DNA of 64,000 bases from Bacillota bacterium (GCA_023416955.1 JAEZGM010000021.1:1-64000); one strand, 5' to 3'; positions 17,048 to 26,365 are shown, counted from the stretch's first letter. Notes: a model not told the origin generated them from the letters alone. A program made the numbers and translations.

Positions 17048-17910
17048 TACATTTCAACCTCTCTACGTTTCGTCAATATCAGCTGTGTAATACCGATTGC
17101 GGCAACAACTACCAGAAAAACGATTGCCTTGGCTTGTGCGACCCCATAATCGTTCGTCCCGAATGCTGTATTATAGATGTTTAAAGCAAGTGTTTCAGTG
17201 GAACGATACGGTCCTCCGGCAGTTAAAGCAAGATCCTGATCGAACATTTTAAATGAGTTGGTAATTGACATAAACAATCCAACTGTAAATGCCGGCATTA
17301 GCAGCGGAAAGGTAATCTTATGAAACATTTGCCACGCGTTGGCACCGTCAATGCGTGCGGCTTCTTTTACCGATTCCGAAATTTGTTGAATCTGTGTAAT
17401 ATAGATAATCATCATATAGCCGGACGACTGCCAGACTGTGAGAATGAGTAATCCGATAAATCCCGTTTCCGGTGTTGAAAGCCAGTTGGTCAGCCAATTC
17501 CATCCAACCGCTTTGCCAATTGCGTTAAAGATGGAAGTAAAGATAAATTGCCAGGTGAATCCCAGCAGTAGTCCGCCAATCAAGTTGGGTATGAAGAAAA
17601 TTCCACGGAGCAGCGTAGCACCGGGGAACTTTTGAGTAACGATCAATGCCAGGGCAAGCCCTACCGCATTAACTAAAATTACCGCGGCTATGGCAAAGAG
17701 CCCTGTAAACCCAAATGCATGCAAAAACGTGTTGTCATGCAGGATAGTACCAAAATTTTTGAATCCAACGAATTTAATAGTGTCGGAGATGCCGTTCCAG
17801 TCGGTAAATGCGTAACACATACCCATAATCATGGGTATGATAACGATCAATCCGAATGCAAGCAGTGCCGGCATTAAAAAAAGCCAAAAACGTGCTTTAC
17901 TTTTTCTCAA
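17047..17910 (-). CDS. Carbohydrate ABC transporter permease, MalF/UgpA-type
   Basis: A 287-residue CUT1-family permease with six membrane helices. The first is FWLFLMPALLAFGLIVIIP, and the EAA loop is VKEAARIDGANAWQMFHKI near residue 183. NSFKMFDQDLALTAGGPYRST is a signature stretch of MsmF/UgpA-like sugar permeases. It pairs with the MalG-type permease downstream and the binding protein upstream. The 142-bp gap to the binding-protein gene contains a hairpin. Confidence 0.92.
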   Translation of the reverse strand: MRKSKARFWLFLMPALLAFGLIVIIPMIMGMCYAFTDWNGISDTIKFVGFKNFGTILHDNTFLHAFGFTGLFAIAAVILVNAVGLALALIVTQKFPGATLLRGIFFIPNLIGGLLLGFTWQFIFTSIFNAIGKAVGWNWLTNWLSTPETGFIGLLILTVWQSSGYMMIIYITQIQQISESVKEAARIDGANAWQMFHKITFPLLMPAFTVGLFMSITNSFKMFDQDLALTAGGPYRSTETLALNIYNTAFGTNDYGVAQAKAIVFLVVVAAIGITQLILTKRREVEM

Positions 17911-17957
17911 TTTGAAGTACCTCCACGGACTGTCCCATTTTCCACAAGTTACTTAAT

Positions 17958-17989
17958 AGGATAAAGCTGCTATATGGCAGCTTTATCCT
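17958..17989 (-). terminator. Intra-operon hairpin between binding protein and permeases
   Basis: Perfect 13-bp arms AGGATAAAGCTGC (17958-17970) and GCAGCTTTATCCT (17977-17989) with a 6-base loop, directly after the solute-binding protein gene in the direction of transcription. It lacks a long T-run. It is likely a partial terminator or 3' stabiliser that keeps the binding protein in excess over the permeases. Confidence 0.6.
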
Positions 17990-18052
17990 GTAGAAAAATT
18001 TGAACAATCGTTCTGTTAGTGACGTTTAGTCGGTTATAATCAATGCCTGAAA

Positions 18053-19402
18053 TCAGGATTTACGCATAGCGGTCCACTGATCTTTACAGTCCTTTACGGC
18101 CTGCTCCCAGGTGGCGTCTCCTGCAAGGTACTTTTGCACATTAACGGCGGCTACTTGAGTGGCCCATGTGGCCGGAGCGCCTCCGAATACCCACCCTGGC
18201 TGTACATTCCCTTTGGTCTGCTCATTCATAACGCGTTGAGTAAGCGGGTCGCCAGCCTTTAATCCGTCATAGTTGTCATATGGAACTGCGAACTTAGCAT
18301 CCTCAATAATGATCTTCTTGCCGGTTTCCGACTGGTACAGCCAGTTAAGAAAATCTTTCGCGGATTTCTTCTGGTCATCGGGCGAATCTTTATTTACAGC
18401 CCAATATTCCGGAACACCCGTGAAATATTTGCCATCTGAATAGCCGGGAACAGGATACGGAAGCATGTCGAGTTTTTCCAGCACGGATTCATCCGTGTTG
18501 GCGACAGACGGAGCGATCCAATTTCCCTGCTGAATAGCAGCGACACGTTCAATAGCAAGCCCGCCCTCAAGAGAAGTGCTGTAATCAACAGAATTCAGGG
18601 CTCCGGCGTTTTTGGCGTTTTTAGTATATGACACCTGAAAATCAATCATTTTTTTATAGGCGTCGCTAGCTTTGAAAGTGAGAGTGGGAGAGTTAAACGC
18701 ATCCGTTGCCGACCCAAATTCCTGTGCCAGTATCGGGTTTACATTATGATTTCCAATAACCCAGGTTTCTTTTGCGGGCAATTCCATGACAGCTTCCAAA
18801 TGAGGATATTTTTCTTTCATTGCGCCGGAATCGATTTTTGTTTTTAGAGTGTCAAAGCCTTTTTTCATTCCCTCAAATGTCAGCATGGAATCAAATGAAA
18901 TTCCGGCATCCTCAAAAATTTTGCGGTTAATAACAAATCCATATCCTTCCAGATCGAATGGCATGCCGTAAATTTTATTATCTTTGGTCACGTCAACAAT
19001 AGAACTTTTAGAAATATGCTTTACCCAAGGCTGATCCGAGAGGTCTTCCAGTTTGCTTTCCCAATCTTTCATATCCTGTGGCCCTGAATAGTTAAAAATA
19101 ACCGGCGGATCGGATTTCATTTTTGTTTTCAGGGAGGCACTGTAATCACCGCCTCCGGCTCCCACTGTTTCCATGTGGATAGTAACATTGGGATGCTCTT
19201 TCTGATAGGCATCGACCGCCTTTTGAAATGCGTCCTTTGCCTCCACTTTAAATTGGAACATAGTAAATGTGACTGCAGGTGTTGAGCCGTCCCCACTTCC
19301 AGGTGTGTTTCCTGGATTTCCGCAAGCTGTAAGAGGGAAACCTGCCAATATGCATGCCAACAGTCCGGATAAGATTTTTTTGCCTGAACCTTTCATAATC
19401 AT
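18053..19402 (-). CDS. Extracellular sugar-binding lipoprotein of ABC importer
   Basis: A 449-residue solute-binding protein (family 1, CUT1 type). The signal ends in a lipobox FPLTACG, so Cys near residue 27 is lipid-anchored. The mature part starts with a low-complexity GNTPGSGDGST linker, followed by VTFTMFQFKVEAKDAFQKAVD, and includes PFDLEGYGFVINRKIF, a typical hinge-strand region. It should deliver an oligosaccharide to the two permeases downstream. ATG has AAGGAGG 4 bases upstream. The ligand is not readable; the adjacent GH2 gene suggests a galactoside or glucuronide. Confidence 0.9.
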   Translation of the reverse strand: MIMKGSGKKILSGLLACILAGFPLTACGNPGNTPGSGDGSTPAVTFTMFQFKVEAKDAFQKAVDAYQKEHPNVTIHMETVGAGGGDYSASLKTKMKSDPPVIFNYSGPQDMKDWESKLEDLSDQPWVKHISKSSIVDVTKDNKIYGMPFDLEGYGFVINRKIFEDAGISFDSMLTFEGMKKGFDTLKTKIDSGAMKEKYPHLEAVMELPAKETWVIGNHNVNPILAQEFGSATDAFNSPTLTFKASDAYKKMIDFQVSYTKNAKNAGALNSVDYSTSLEGGLAIERVAAIQQGNWIAPSVANTDESVLEKLDMLPYPVPGYSDGKYFTGVPEYWAVNKDSPDDQKKSAKDFLNWLYQSETGKKIIIEDAKFAVPYDNYDGLKAGDPLTQRVMNEQTKGNVQPGWVFGGAPATWATQVAAVNVQKYLAGDATWEQAVKDCKDQWTAMRKS

Positions 19403-20217
19403 ACTTCCTCCTTAAAATAATAACCTCAAATAGACTCAGAATTCTTTTCCATAAACGTCGTGGATTTTTAATGTTTGGCAACTTACTAAATCACTTGCCT
19501 GACAGAAGATGGCCAGTTTAGTCTTTCACTGCGTGCGAAAAAAGCTTTCGTTAAAATTTCGTTCCTTGTCATGGAGGACGAATCTCTTTGGAATCTGTTT
19601 GAGGATATTTAACTTAGTAAATAGCACTTGCTCGTTCCTGTTCGATGCCCTCAGGTCGGGCGTAGCAATACCTGCATACTGCCTCTTTTATGTACCTGTC
19701 GTTATCAGAGATTTTTAATGAATGAATAGCCTTGACTGGTGTTTGTCTTGCCTAGTTTAACCGCCGGCATCCTTTATATGTGGGATTCTTTCTATGGCGG
19801 GCAGTTTAAGAAAACATATTTAAAGTGTTGCCCTATGCCTGCATTCTTTACATGAGGTTGCTATCTATTTGTTATATTTGTTAATAATTTATTAATAATT
19901 TTAAATTTTTCTCATAATAAAATATGAATAAATTATTAATAAATAATACAAATTGATCCGCTTACAAAAAGTATACTAGCAAATAAATTGTGTAATGTCA
20001 ACATATATTTTTAATTTAAATATAAAAAATAAGATAAATATTGAGATTACAGTTGACATCGTCTTTTAGAAGCGCTATATTTATTACATAAATTGTGTAT
20101 TGAATATATCATAATATTACTTTAATAAATACAGTATAATATTATTTGATACATAAAATTATAACTTAGTACGAATTGCTTCAAAATCAGACTAAACTAT
20201 ATTTCAGGAGTGAAATT
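19403..20217. other. AT-rich divergent control region, binding protein/GH2
   Basis: This 815-bp gap contains no convincing gene. The right half, from about 19860, is extremely AT-rich. It holds one clear dyad with 15-bp arms ATTTATTAATAATTT (19887-19901) and AAATTATTAATAAAT (19930-19944) around a 28-bp spacer, a candidate regulator site for the flanking sugar genes. A small plus-strand open frame at 19509-19718 has no ribosome binding site. Confidence 0.5.
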
Positions 20218-22020
20218 ATGAAAAACTACATGAAGGATTACCCCAGACCACAATTTATCCGTTCGGAATGGACCAACTTAAACGGATTGTGGGATTTTGC
20301 TTTTGACGACCGGAATCTTGGGGAAAAGAATCATTGGGAAGTGAATTTCCCGGAGCATGTCCAAATTAGAGTCCCCTTTTCTTATGAAACTAAAATGAGC
20401 GGGATTGATAATGAAGAAATCCATCCTGTTGTTTGGTACCAAAGGAAAATTGATGTTGACCCAAGCCGCTTAAAAACAGATGATTTGATACTGCATTTTG
20501 AGGGCAGCGATTATTTTACCAAAGTAATGGTTAATGGTAAATTGGCAGGTGTACATACAGGCGGATACACCCGGTTTTCTCTGAATATTTCCGATCTTGT
20601 AACCAATGGAGAGAATATCTTAACGATAAGGGTGGAAGACCAGCCAGACCCTCAGCAGTCAAGAGGAAAGCAACGCTGGGTAGGTAATAATTTCGGTTGT
20701 TGGTATATTCAAACAACCGGTATCTGGAAAACGGTTTGGATGGAATATGTGTCAAAGGAATCCATATCGAATTTAAAAATGACCCCAAATTTGCAATCCA
20801 GTCAACTTGAACTGGAAGTCGATGTCAATTCCTCTACACCTGAATCAGACTTGGTATTAAAAGCAGAAATTTACTATGACGAAAAGCTCGTTAGTTTAAT
20901 CGAACTACCGGTTCTTTCTGAGAAAATAGCCACAAATATGAATGTTTATTCTACTTCAGTAGATGAGTGGGGTATCAAGAAATGGTCACCGTTGCATCCG
21001 GAGCTTTATGACATCACAGTATCTTTATATCAAGACGGGAAACTTTGCGATAAAGTAGAATCCTATTTTGGGATGCGGGAAATTCGAATTGATCATAGCA
21101 ATGTACTGTTAAATGGAGAACCGATTTATCAAAGATTGATTCTGGATCAGGCATATTGGAATGACTCACACCTTACAGCTCCCACTGAGGAAGCTCTTAT
21201 TGAAGACATTGATAAGATTGCAGCATTAGGGTACAATGGGCTGAGGCTCCATCAAAAAGTTGAGGATGAAAGATTCCTGTACTGGTGCGATGTTAAGGGG
21301 ATGCTGGTCTGGTGTGAATCTCCTTCGGCTTACATCTTTTCAGATAGCGCCATACAGCAATTTACAGAACAATGGATGGAAATTGTTAAGCAGAATTACA
21401 ATCACCCTTCTATTATAACTTGGACGCCGTTTAACGAGTCGTGGGGTATTTTTCAAATTAAGACGGATCGGGCGCAGCAGCATTTTACAGAAGCAATCTA
21501 TTATTTAACTAAATCGATAGATAAAAATAGACCCGTCATTGTGAATGACGGGTGGGAACATACTGTATCCGATATTATAACGCTTCATGATTATGAAGAA
21601 GACGGAAAGAGATTCTATGATCGATATGCAGATTTTATATCAAAGATTCTGACCGCGGAAATCTATCATTCGGGATCGAAATCCGCGCTTGCTGACGGCT
21701 ATTCCTATAGAGGCCAGCCAATTATCATAAGCGAGTACGGCGGGATTGCATTTGACAACGGAGATTCCGGTTGGGGTTATGGAAATAAAGTCGGCGATGA
21801 AGAAGAATTCATAAAGAGATTTGACGATATAACCACAGCTATAAAGCAATTACCTTTCATATGCGGATATTGTTATACTCAAGTTACGGATGTCCAGCAA
21901 GAGATAAATGGGATTATGAACATATTCAGGGAGTATAAAGTAAATCCTGAACGGATTAAGGAAATAAATGAAAAAACAGTGGGTCTGTGGAAGCAGCAAA
22001 GCAAAGAACATTTGATATAA
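20218..22020 (+). CDS. Glycoside hydrolase family 2 (beta-galactosidase/beta-glucuronidase type)
   Basis: A 600-residue GH2 enzyme with the usual order of sugar-binding jelly roll (about 1-170), immunoglobulin-like sandwich (about 175-280) and TIM-barrel (about 285-590). The acid/base is Glu407 in TPFNESWG and the nucleophile Glu506 in ISEYGG. It has no signal peptide, so it acts on imported sugars in the cytoplasm. It lacks the extra C-terminal domains of LacZ and is closer in length to GusA-type enzymes, but the exact specificity cannot be told. ATG at 20218 follows AGGAG; an earlier in-frame ATG at 20176 has no site. It is divergent from the sugar importer. Confidence 0.9.
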   Translation: MKNYMKDYPRPQFIRSEWTNLNGLWDFAFDDRNLGEKNHWEVNFPEHVQIRVPFSYETKMSGIDNEEIHPVVWYQRKIDVDPSRLKTDDLILHFEGSDYFTKVMVNGKLAGVHTGGYTRFSLNISDLVTNGENILTIRVEDQPDPQQSRGKQRWVGNNFGCWYIQTTGIWKTVWMEYVSKESISNLKMTPNLQSSQLELEVDVNSSTPESDLVLKAEIYYDEKLVSLIELPVLSEKIATNMNVYSTSVDEWGIKKWSPLHPELYDITVSLYQDGKLCDKVESYFGMREIRIDHSNVLLNGEPIYQRLILDQAYWNDSHLTAPTEEALIEDIDKIAALGYNGLRLHQKVEDERFLYWCDVKGMLVWCESPSAYIFSDSAIQQFTEQWMEIVKQNYNHPSIITWTPFNESWGIFQIKTDRAQQHFTEAIYYLTKSIDKNRPVIVNDGWEHTVSDIITLHDYEEDGKRFYDRYADFISKILTAEIYHSGSKSALADGYSYRGQPIIISEYGGIAFDNGDSGWGYGNKVGDEEEFIKRFDDITTAIKQLPFICGYCYTQVTDVQQEINGIMNIFREYKVNPERIKEINEKTVGLWKQQSKEHLI

Positions 22021-22390
22021 ATAACCAGCTCAGTTAAACTGTAGAACTATTTAATATCGTACAGTGCCTCCAAACGTTCAAATCTTGATCCCCAACTAAA
22101 CAAAAGCCCGCATAGCCTCAGGCTCCGCGGGCTTTCTTATATTTATCAGTATGAAGCTGAAAAAAGCTGATTTTACGCACAGGGTTTTTAAAATGCATTT
22201 TACCGCGCAATAATAGCACAGCGATTTTCTCTTTGCCCTATTGTTTATTCTTGCTTTTGGGGTCTTGAAATAAAAGATTCGCTATACAATCTCTGGCAGC
22301 TCAAAAACTTTAATATTCTTTTAATGTAAATATTTATGTGAACTGATCGAAACTATAATTGACAATACAATTTAAGAAAGGGTGATCAGC
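22021..22390. other. Gap between GH2 and FlxA-like gene
   Basis: Apart from the GH2 terminator at 22103-22138 I see no gene or clear promoter in this 370-bp stretch. Confidence 0.45.
22103..22138 (+). terminator. Terminator after GH2 gene
   Basis: Arms AAAGCCCGC (22103-22111) and GCGGGCTTT (22127-22135) with an inner AGCC/GGCT pair, followed by CTT. It lies 83 bases beyond the GH2 stop. Confidence 0.75.
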
Positions 22391-22780
22391 ATGAGCATTT
22401 CATCAGTTTCAGGTGTAAGCAACTATACTTATACATCAAGCTCCAGCAGCCAATCAGAAATCAGTAAGTTGAAAGCACAGGAAAGACAACTGCAGCAACA
22501 GCTTACAGATTTACAAACCGGTTCTTCAAGCAGTTCGTCATCCGGTACGTCCGGCAGCACATCCAGCAGTACAGACAGTGTCCAACAGCAAGAGGAATTA
22601 TTGCAGCAGCAAATTTCCAAGATAGAGCAGGAAATTCAACAGCTCCAGCAGCAGGCTACTCAAAAATCAGTTCAATCTTCCTCAAATTACAAATCAGCTT
22701 TACAGGCTTTGGCGGCTCAGTCCAACACAGCTGACACATCGGACAGTTCTAGTACAAGTCTATTGGATATGTTGGTATAA
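22391..22780 (+). CDS. FlxA-like small protein, Gln/Ser-rich coiled coil
   Basis: A 129-residue low-complexity protein with the FlxA-like pattern. The Ser-rich start SSVSGVSNYTYTSSSSSQ is followed by a helix KLKAQERQLQQQLTDLQ (about 25-42), a Ser/Gly/Thr spacer, and a second coiled coil QEELLQQQISKIEQEIQQL (about 65-84). In this family the role is unclear; some members are linked to flagellar regulons. No flagellar gene is in the window. ATG is preceded by AAAGGGTG. A strong hairpin follows the stop. Confidence 0.7.
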   Translation: MSISSVSGVSNYTYTSSSSSQSEISKLKAQERQLQQQLTDLQTGSSSSSSSGTSGSTSSSTDSVQQQEELLQQQISKIEQEIQQLQQQATQKSVQSSSNYKSALQALAAQSNTADTSDSSSTSLLDMLV

Positions 22781-22804
22781 CAAAAAATCTCCTGCCAGCC
22801 ATTT

Positions 22805-22847
22805 AAACATCCTCAGATTGTGCGAATAGCACAATCTGAGGATGTTT
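22805..22847 (+). terminator. Terminator after FlxA-like gene
   Basis: A perfect 19-bp stem: AAACATCCTCAGATTGTGC (22805-22823) pairs with 22829-22847 around a GAATA loop. There is no long T-run beyond the TTT ending the stem. It lies 25 bases after the stop. Confidence 0.65.
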
Positions 22848-23024
22848 ACTTTGAGCCGATAAGAGCGGGATTGCCCACAATATTCGATTATAAAGTAGCT
22901 CCACAGCGGTTACACTTGGTGAAAATACCACACTGTGTGTTTATAGCTCAGGCTTTTATTGGGCTGACAGGGGCGGTATTTCTGTATTCGGATACGGCAG
23001 TTGCATACTCCCATTTTGATCCTG

Positions 23025-23429
23025 TTATTTTAGAATTCTTTCTTCCAAATAATTTTTAATATACATATCCGGCCAATATCCCCAGGATTCTGTGATGATA
23101 CCATCCTTTAACATAAAATTTTCCAAAGCTTCGAATTCTATTCTCCTTCCAGTCGGTTTAACTCCCATACAGATACCAGTATGTATCCCTTTGTATTTTA
23201 TTCTAGAAGCGACCATATCATTTTCTTCGATAAGATCTAACACCTCAATCTGCAAATCGGAAAACATAGATTCCACTAATTTTAAAATACCAACAGCTTC
23301 GTGATTACTTCTTGCAGCAGCCGGGCTATGGTCATAATAATCAGCAGCCATGTGCTTCATTGCAAAATCATATCGATGGTTTTGATAGCTTTCCACAAAA
23401 AAGGTCTTTACAATTTCTTTGTTAGTCAT
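23025..23429 (-). CDS. SnoaL-like ester cyclase family protein
   Basis: A 134-residue NTF2-fold protein of the SnoaL-like/ester cyclase group. Recognisable parts are the N-terminal helix NKEIVKTFFVESYQNHRYDF, DYYDHSPAA with the catalytic-type Asp-His, and GVKPTGRRIEFEALENFMLKDG, the most conserved stretch. These small proteins are widespread and mostly uncharacterised. ATG follows GGGAGG. It is divergent from an AraC-type regulator whose probable sites lie between them. Confidence 0.8.
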   Translation of the reverse strand: MTNKEIVKTFFVESYQNHRYDFAMKHMAADYYDHSPAAARSNHEAVGILKLVESMFSDLQIEVLDLIEENDMVASRIKYKGIHTGICMGVKPTGRRIEFEALENFMLKDGIITESWGYWPDMYIKNYLEERILK

Positions 23430-23462
23430 AAATGCCTCCCAAAATAGTTTTTATGTTATAAT

Positions 23463-23510
23463 AATATAGACATTTTGGAACTATATCTATTAGAATATAG
23501 ACATATTCTA
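23463..23510. promoter_or_regulatory. Direct repeat and palindrome between SnoaL-like and AraC genes
   Basis: AATATAGACAT occurs at 23463-23473 and 23494-23504, 31 bp apart (three helical turns). The second copy lies in a palindrome TAGAATAT-AGAC-ATATTCTA (23491-23510). AraC proteins bind direct-repeat half-sites, so this is a candidate site for the adjacent regulator. Confidence 0.5.
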
Positions 23511-23570
23511 TAACTAAATGGCCAAATGGTATTACGTGGCAGAAAAATACGATTAGAAGGAAACTAACTC

Positions 23571-24539
23571 ATGAACACCGCAAAGAATAACGATTGCAAT
23601 TTTAATATTGACAGGAATCAAAAAGAACAATTGCATCATGGTTCTTTTGCTTTTCCGTGCGCTTCTTATGAAGCAACATTCACCAATGATGCAGGTGATG
23701 ATATCCCCTGGCACTGGCACGATGAACTGGAATTGATTTTTGTTGAAGACGGTGTCCTAACTTTACAAACTCCTTCTTTTCATTTTACCTTAAGAAAAGG
23801 AGACGGAATTTTCGTTAATTCGGGCATTCTGCATTATGCAGTCGCTACTCCCTTCTGTAGTATTTACTCTATATTATTTCATACAGATCTTATCTGCTGT
23901 GAAAAGAATCTGATTTTTTACCAAAAGTACCTAAAACCTCTGATTACAGCTTCAACTTCAGAAGCACTGCTGATCTCTGAAAATTCTTATGCTTCTTTTC
24001 AAGACAGCTCCTATTTAACGAAAAACTATTTACAAATCAGGAATGATTTTCAGAGTGCCTATCATCTGATTTCAAACTACGAAAATGCTGATTGCACGAC
24101 TTTTGGAGTTGAGTTTACAATCAGAAACCATTTATCAAATATCTGTATTTTTCTCTCGAAGGCAGTTACAAAAGAGTCTAAAATTGCAAGCAGAATTTCT
24201 ACGATAGATACCTACCGTTTTAAAGAAATGTTGAAATTCATTGAGGAACAGTATCAAAAACAAATTTACCTGAAAGATATTGCTGCTTCAGCCAATATCA
24301 GTAGCCGTGAATGCTTAAGATGTTTCCACGAAATTACGAAGACCTCCCCAATCCAGTATTTGCAAAATTATCGCTTAAGCAGAACTGCCTTTCTATTATC
24401 TAACGAACCTTACAAAACAGTTACAGAAATTGCTTATTCCTGTGGCTTTAAAAGTTCAAGCTATTTTACGAAAATTTTTCGCCTGCATTTTCATGTCTCT
24501 CCCACTGAATATAAAAAAAGAGAACTCAGTCTTTGGTAA
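23571..24539 (+). CDS. AraC-family regulator with N-terminal cupin
   Basis: A 322-residue AraC/XylS regulator. The N-terminal cupin shows WHWHDELELIFVEDGVLTL near residue 47, as in sugar-responsive members. The C-terminal 100 residues hold two helix-turn-helix units (IYLKDIAASANISSRECLR, then VTEIAYSCGFKSSSYFTKIF). The signal is unknown. Divergence from the SnoaL-like gene suggests that gene as a target. The gene is followed by a perfect 34-bp palindrome terminator. Confidence 0.9.
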   Translation: MNTAKNNDCNFNIDRNQKEQLHHGSFAFPCASYEATFTNDAGDDIPWHWHDELELIFVEDGVLTLQTPSFHFTLRKGDGIFVNSGILHYAVATPFCSIYSILFHTDLICCEKNLIFYQKYLKPLITASTSEALLISENSYASFQDSSYLTKNYLQIRNDFQSAYHLISNYENADCTTFGVEFTIRNHLSNICIFLSKAVTKESKIASRISTIDTYRFKEMLKFIEEQYQKQIYLKDIAASANISSRECLRCFHEITKTSPIQYLQNYRLSRTAFLLSNEPYKTVTEIAYSCGFKSSSYFTKIFRLHFHVSPTEYKKRELSLW

Positions 24540-24548
24540 AACACAAAA

Positions 24549-24582
24549 ATGCCCTCCCAGCTGCCGGCAGCTGGGAGGGCAT
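24549..24582. terminator. Perfect palindrome terminator between AraC and pirin genes
   Basis: A 34-bp perfect palindrome with 17-bp arms, ATGCCCTCCCAGCTGCC (24549-24565) and its complement to 24582. It lies 9 bases after the AraC stop and could end transcription from both directions. No clear T-run follows. Confidence 0.6.
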
Positions 24583-24594
24583 CACTTTACACTT

Positions 24595-24696
24595 TTACAG
24601 GTATTTTGCAACTTCCTTTGACACGAATTTATGCTGCTCCTCACTCGTCTCCGGCAGCGCTGTATCAGCCCGGATTGGTTTGACTTCGCTTGTTTC
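24595..24696 (-). pseudogene. C-terminal remnant of a deleted gene
   Basis: On the minus strand a 33-codon frame bounded upstream by a stop encodes ADTALPETSEEQHKFVSKEV and ends KYL-stop. It has no start codon or ribosome binding site. It looks like the C-terminus of a flavodoxin- or FMN-reductase-like protein, though that family guess is weak. The pirin gene upstream reads the same way, so it may once have been followed by this gene. Confidence 0.35.
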
Positions 24697-24750
24697 TTAA
24701 ATCTTAATATTGTCTTACATGCAGCCCCTGAGGGTAGCTGAAAGGTTTGG

Positions 24751-25587
24751 TCAGCGGTGTTTGATAAATGTTCCCAGACCTAACTCGTCAAATGCGAGAT
24801 TCAGCTCATCGCGGGTGTTCATCACAATCGGGCCGCCCCATGCAATTGACTCATGCAGAGGTTTCCCAGAAAAGAAAATCATACGTAAAGCAGAACCCGG
24901 CTGTGACGACACGGAGATATAGTCCCCGCTTCCGAATAATACAGCCGACTTCGACAACACCGATTGGTCATTCACGAATGCGTTTCCCTCGATTAAAAAT
25001 ACAAAGACCGTTTCGTCGGGATTTGTGGGAATTTCTATGTTTCCTCCCTCTGAGAGTGCGATGTCGTAAATGGTCGCCGGAATATGAGCCGGGTGAACCC
25101 CGACGACTTCATAAAAACTTCCCGACAGCACACGAATGTCGGCCTTTTCCTTTTTTAAGCGGCCCATCATCTCAGGGGTAATGCTCAAATATGCCGGAGC
25201 AGTCATCTTTTCTGCACGAGGCAGATTCAGCCATAGTTGGAACCCCAGCATTCTGTCGGACTCTTTCGGCATTTCCTGGTGGAGAATCCCGCTTCCCGCA
25301 GTCATCCATTGGCTTTCACCCGCATGGATGGTTCCCTGATTTCCCAGACTATCCTCATGCTCGATTTTTCCGGAGATCAAATAGGTAATCGTCTCAATCC
25401 CCCTGTGCGGGTGCGTAGGGAAACCCGCGGTGTAATCAGACGGGTCGGTGGAATCAAAGGAATCCAGCATCAGGAACGGGTCAAAATCTTCTACGTCATT
25501 GAAACCAACTACGCGGACAAGCCGAACTCCGGCGCCATCCGTTGCCCTTTGACCACGGATTATTTTTTTAATACTGCGCTTTTGCAT
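24751..25587 (-). CDS. Pirin family protein
   Basis: A 278-residue two-cupin protein of the pirin family. The metal-binding cluster HPHRGIETITYLISG (about 60-74) and GILHQEMP (about 100-107) hold the expected His, His, His and Glu ligands. Bacterial pirins include quercetinase-like dioxygenases and redox sensors; the role in an anaerobe is uncertain. The second cupin (about 160-250) shows EGNAFVNDQSV. ATG follows GGAAAGGAATG. No operon partner is intact. Confidence 0.9.
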   Translation of the reverse strand: MQKRSIKKIIRGQRATDGAGVRLVRVVGFNDVEDFDPFLMLDSFDSTDPSDYTAGFPTHPHRGIETITYLISGKIEHEDSLGNQGTIHAGESQWMTAGSGILHQEMPKESDRMLGFQLWLNLPRAEKMTAPAYLSITPEMMGRLKKEKADIRVLSGSFYEVVGVHPAHIPATIYDIALSEGGNIEIPTNPDETVFVFLIEGNAFVNDQSVLSKSAVLFGSGDYISVSSQPGSALRMIFFSGKPLHESIAWGGPIVMNTRDELNLAFDELGLGTFIKHR

Positions 25588-25780
25588 GTTTACATTCCTT
25601 TCCTCATTTTAGTAAGAGTTTGTATTTTCATCGGCAATACAGATCAGTAAATCACCTTGTAATCCACAGTATAGCATAGGGGAGAAAAGTCAACAAGGCG
25701 GAGCCGGAAAAGAGCAATCTCCCGTTTTAAAATTCATTCTGCGCTTTGGCATCGACCGTTGCAAGGAACAATAAACCGCG

Positions 25781-26365
25781 CTATTCCGATTCCGTTTTCA
25801 AACCTTTAAATACATAAGCGATCAGCTTTTTTATATAAGCAGGGTTCAGTGGCTCTCCTGTGATCAAAAGCCGGTAGAAAAGAGGAGAAAAAATCAGGTC
25901 GATACTCAACTCTATGTCTATATTTTTTTGCAATTCTCCTCTTTGAATGCCGCGCTCAAAAATATTTCTGGAAATCAAACGACGGGGAGAGAAGTATCTT
26001 TTACGATATTCTTCGGCGATATTCGGGTCGAACTGCCCCTCCGCAATCAATTCGGTAATCACCTTACCTCTAGGACTTGTCAAAAATGCAGCCAGAGTGT
26101 TTGCTTGAATAAATAGGTCTTCCGTTACCGAACCGGTATCGGGAACCTGAAGCGCTTCTTCACTTTCCTCAAAGAAACTGTCAAGGATAACAGACGCTTT
26201 GTTGGGCCACCACTTGTAAATGGTGGCTTTGCTCACACCAGACCTTTCAGCGATTCCGTCGACTGTTACGGCCTTGAAGCCATTTTCAAGCAACAGTTCA
26301 TAAGCGGCGGAAAGAATAGACTTCCTCGTTTCTTCGCTGCGGGGGCGTCCAATTTTGTTAGCCAT
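25781..26365 (-). CDS. TetR-family repressor
   Basis: A 194-residue TetR/AcrR regulator. The helix-turn-helix is GFKAVTVDGIAERSGVSKAT followed by IYKWWPNKASVI at about residues 32-62. The C-terminal ligand domain matches TetR_C types found with drug exporters. It is divergent from an MFS transporter gene, and both promoters carry copies of the same dyad, so it almost certainly represses itself and the transporter. ATG follows GAGGTG. Confidence 0.9.
   Translation of the reverse strand: MANKIGRPRSEETRKSILSAAYELLLENGFKAVTVDGIAERSGVSKATIYKWWPNKASVILDSFFEESEEALQVPDTGSVTEDLFIQANTLAAFLTSPRGKVITELIAEGQFDPNIAEEYRKRYFSPRRLISRNIFERGIQRGELQKNIDIELSIDLIFSPLFYRLLITGEPLNPAYIKKLIAYVFKGLKTESE

Noticed and set aside
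19509..19718. 69-codon frame in the AT-rich gap
   Set aside because: No ribosome binding site; the sequence is not protein-like.
22820..23059. 79-codon frame after the FlxA-like terminator
   Set aside because: It starts inside the terminator hairpin and has no ribosome binding site. The opposite strand also gave no sensible product.
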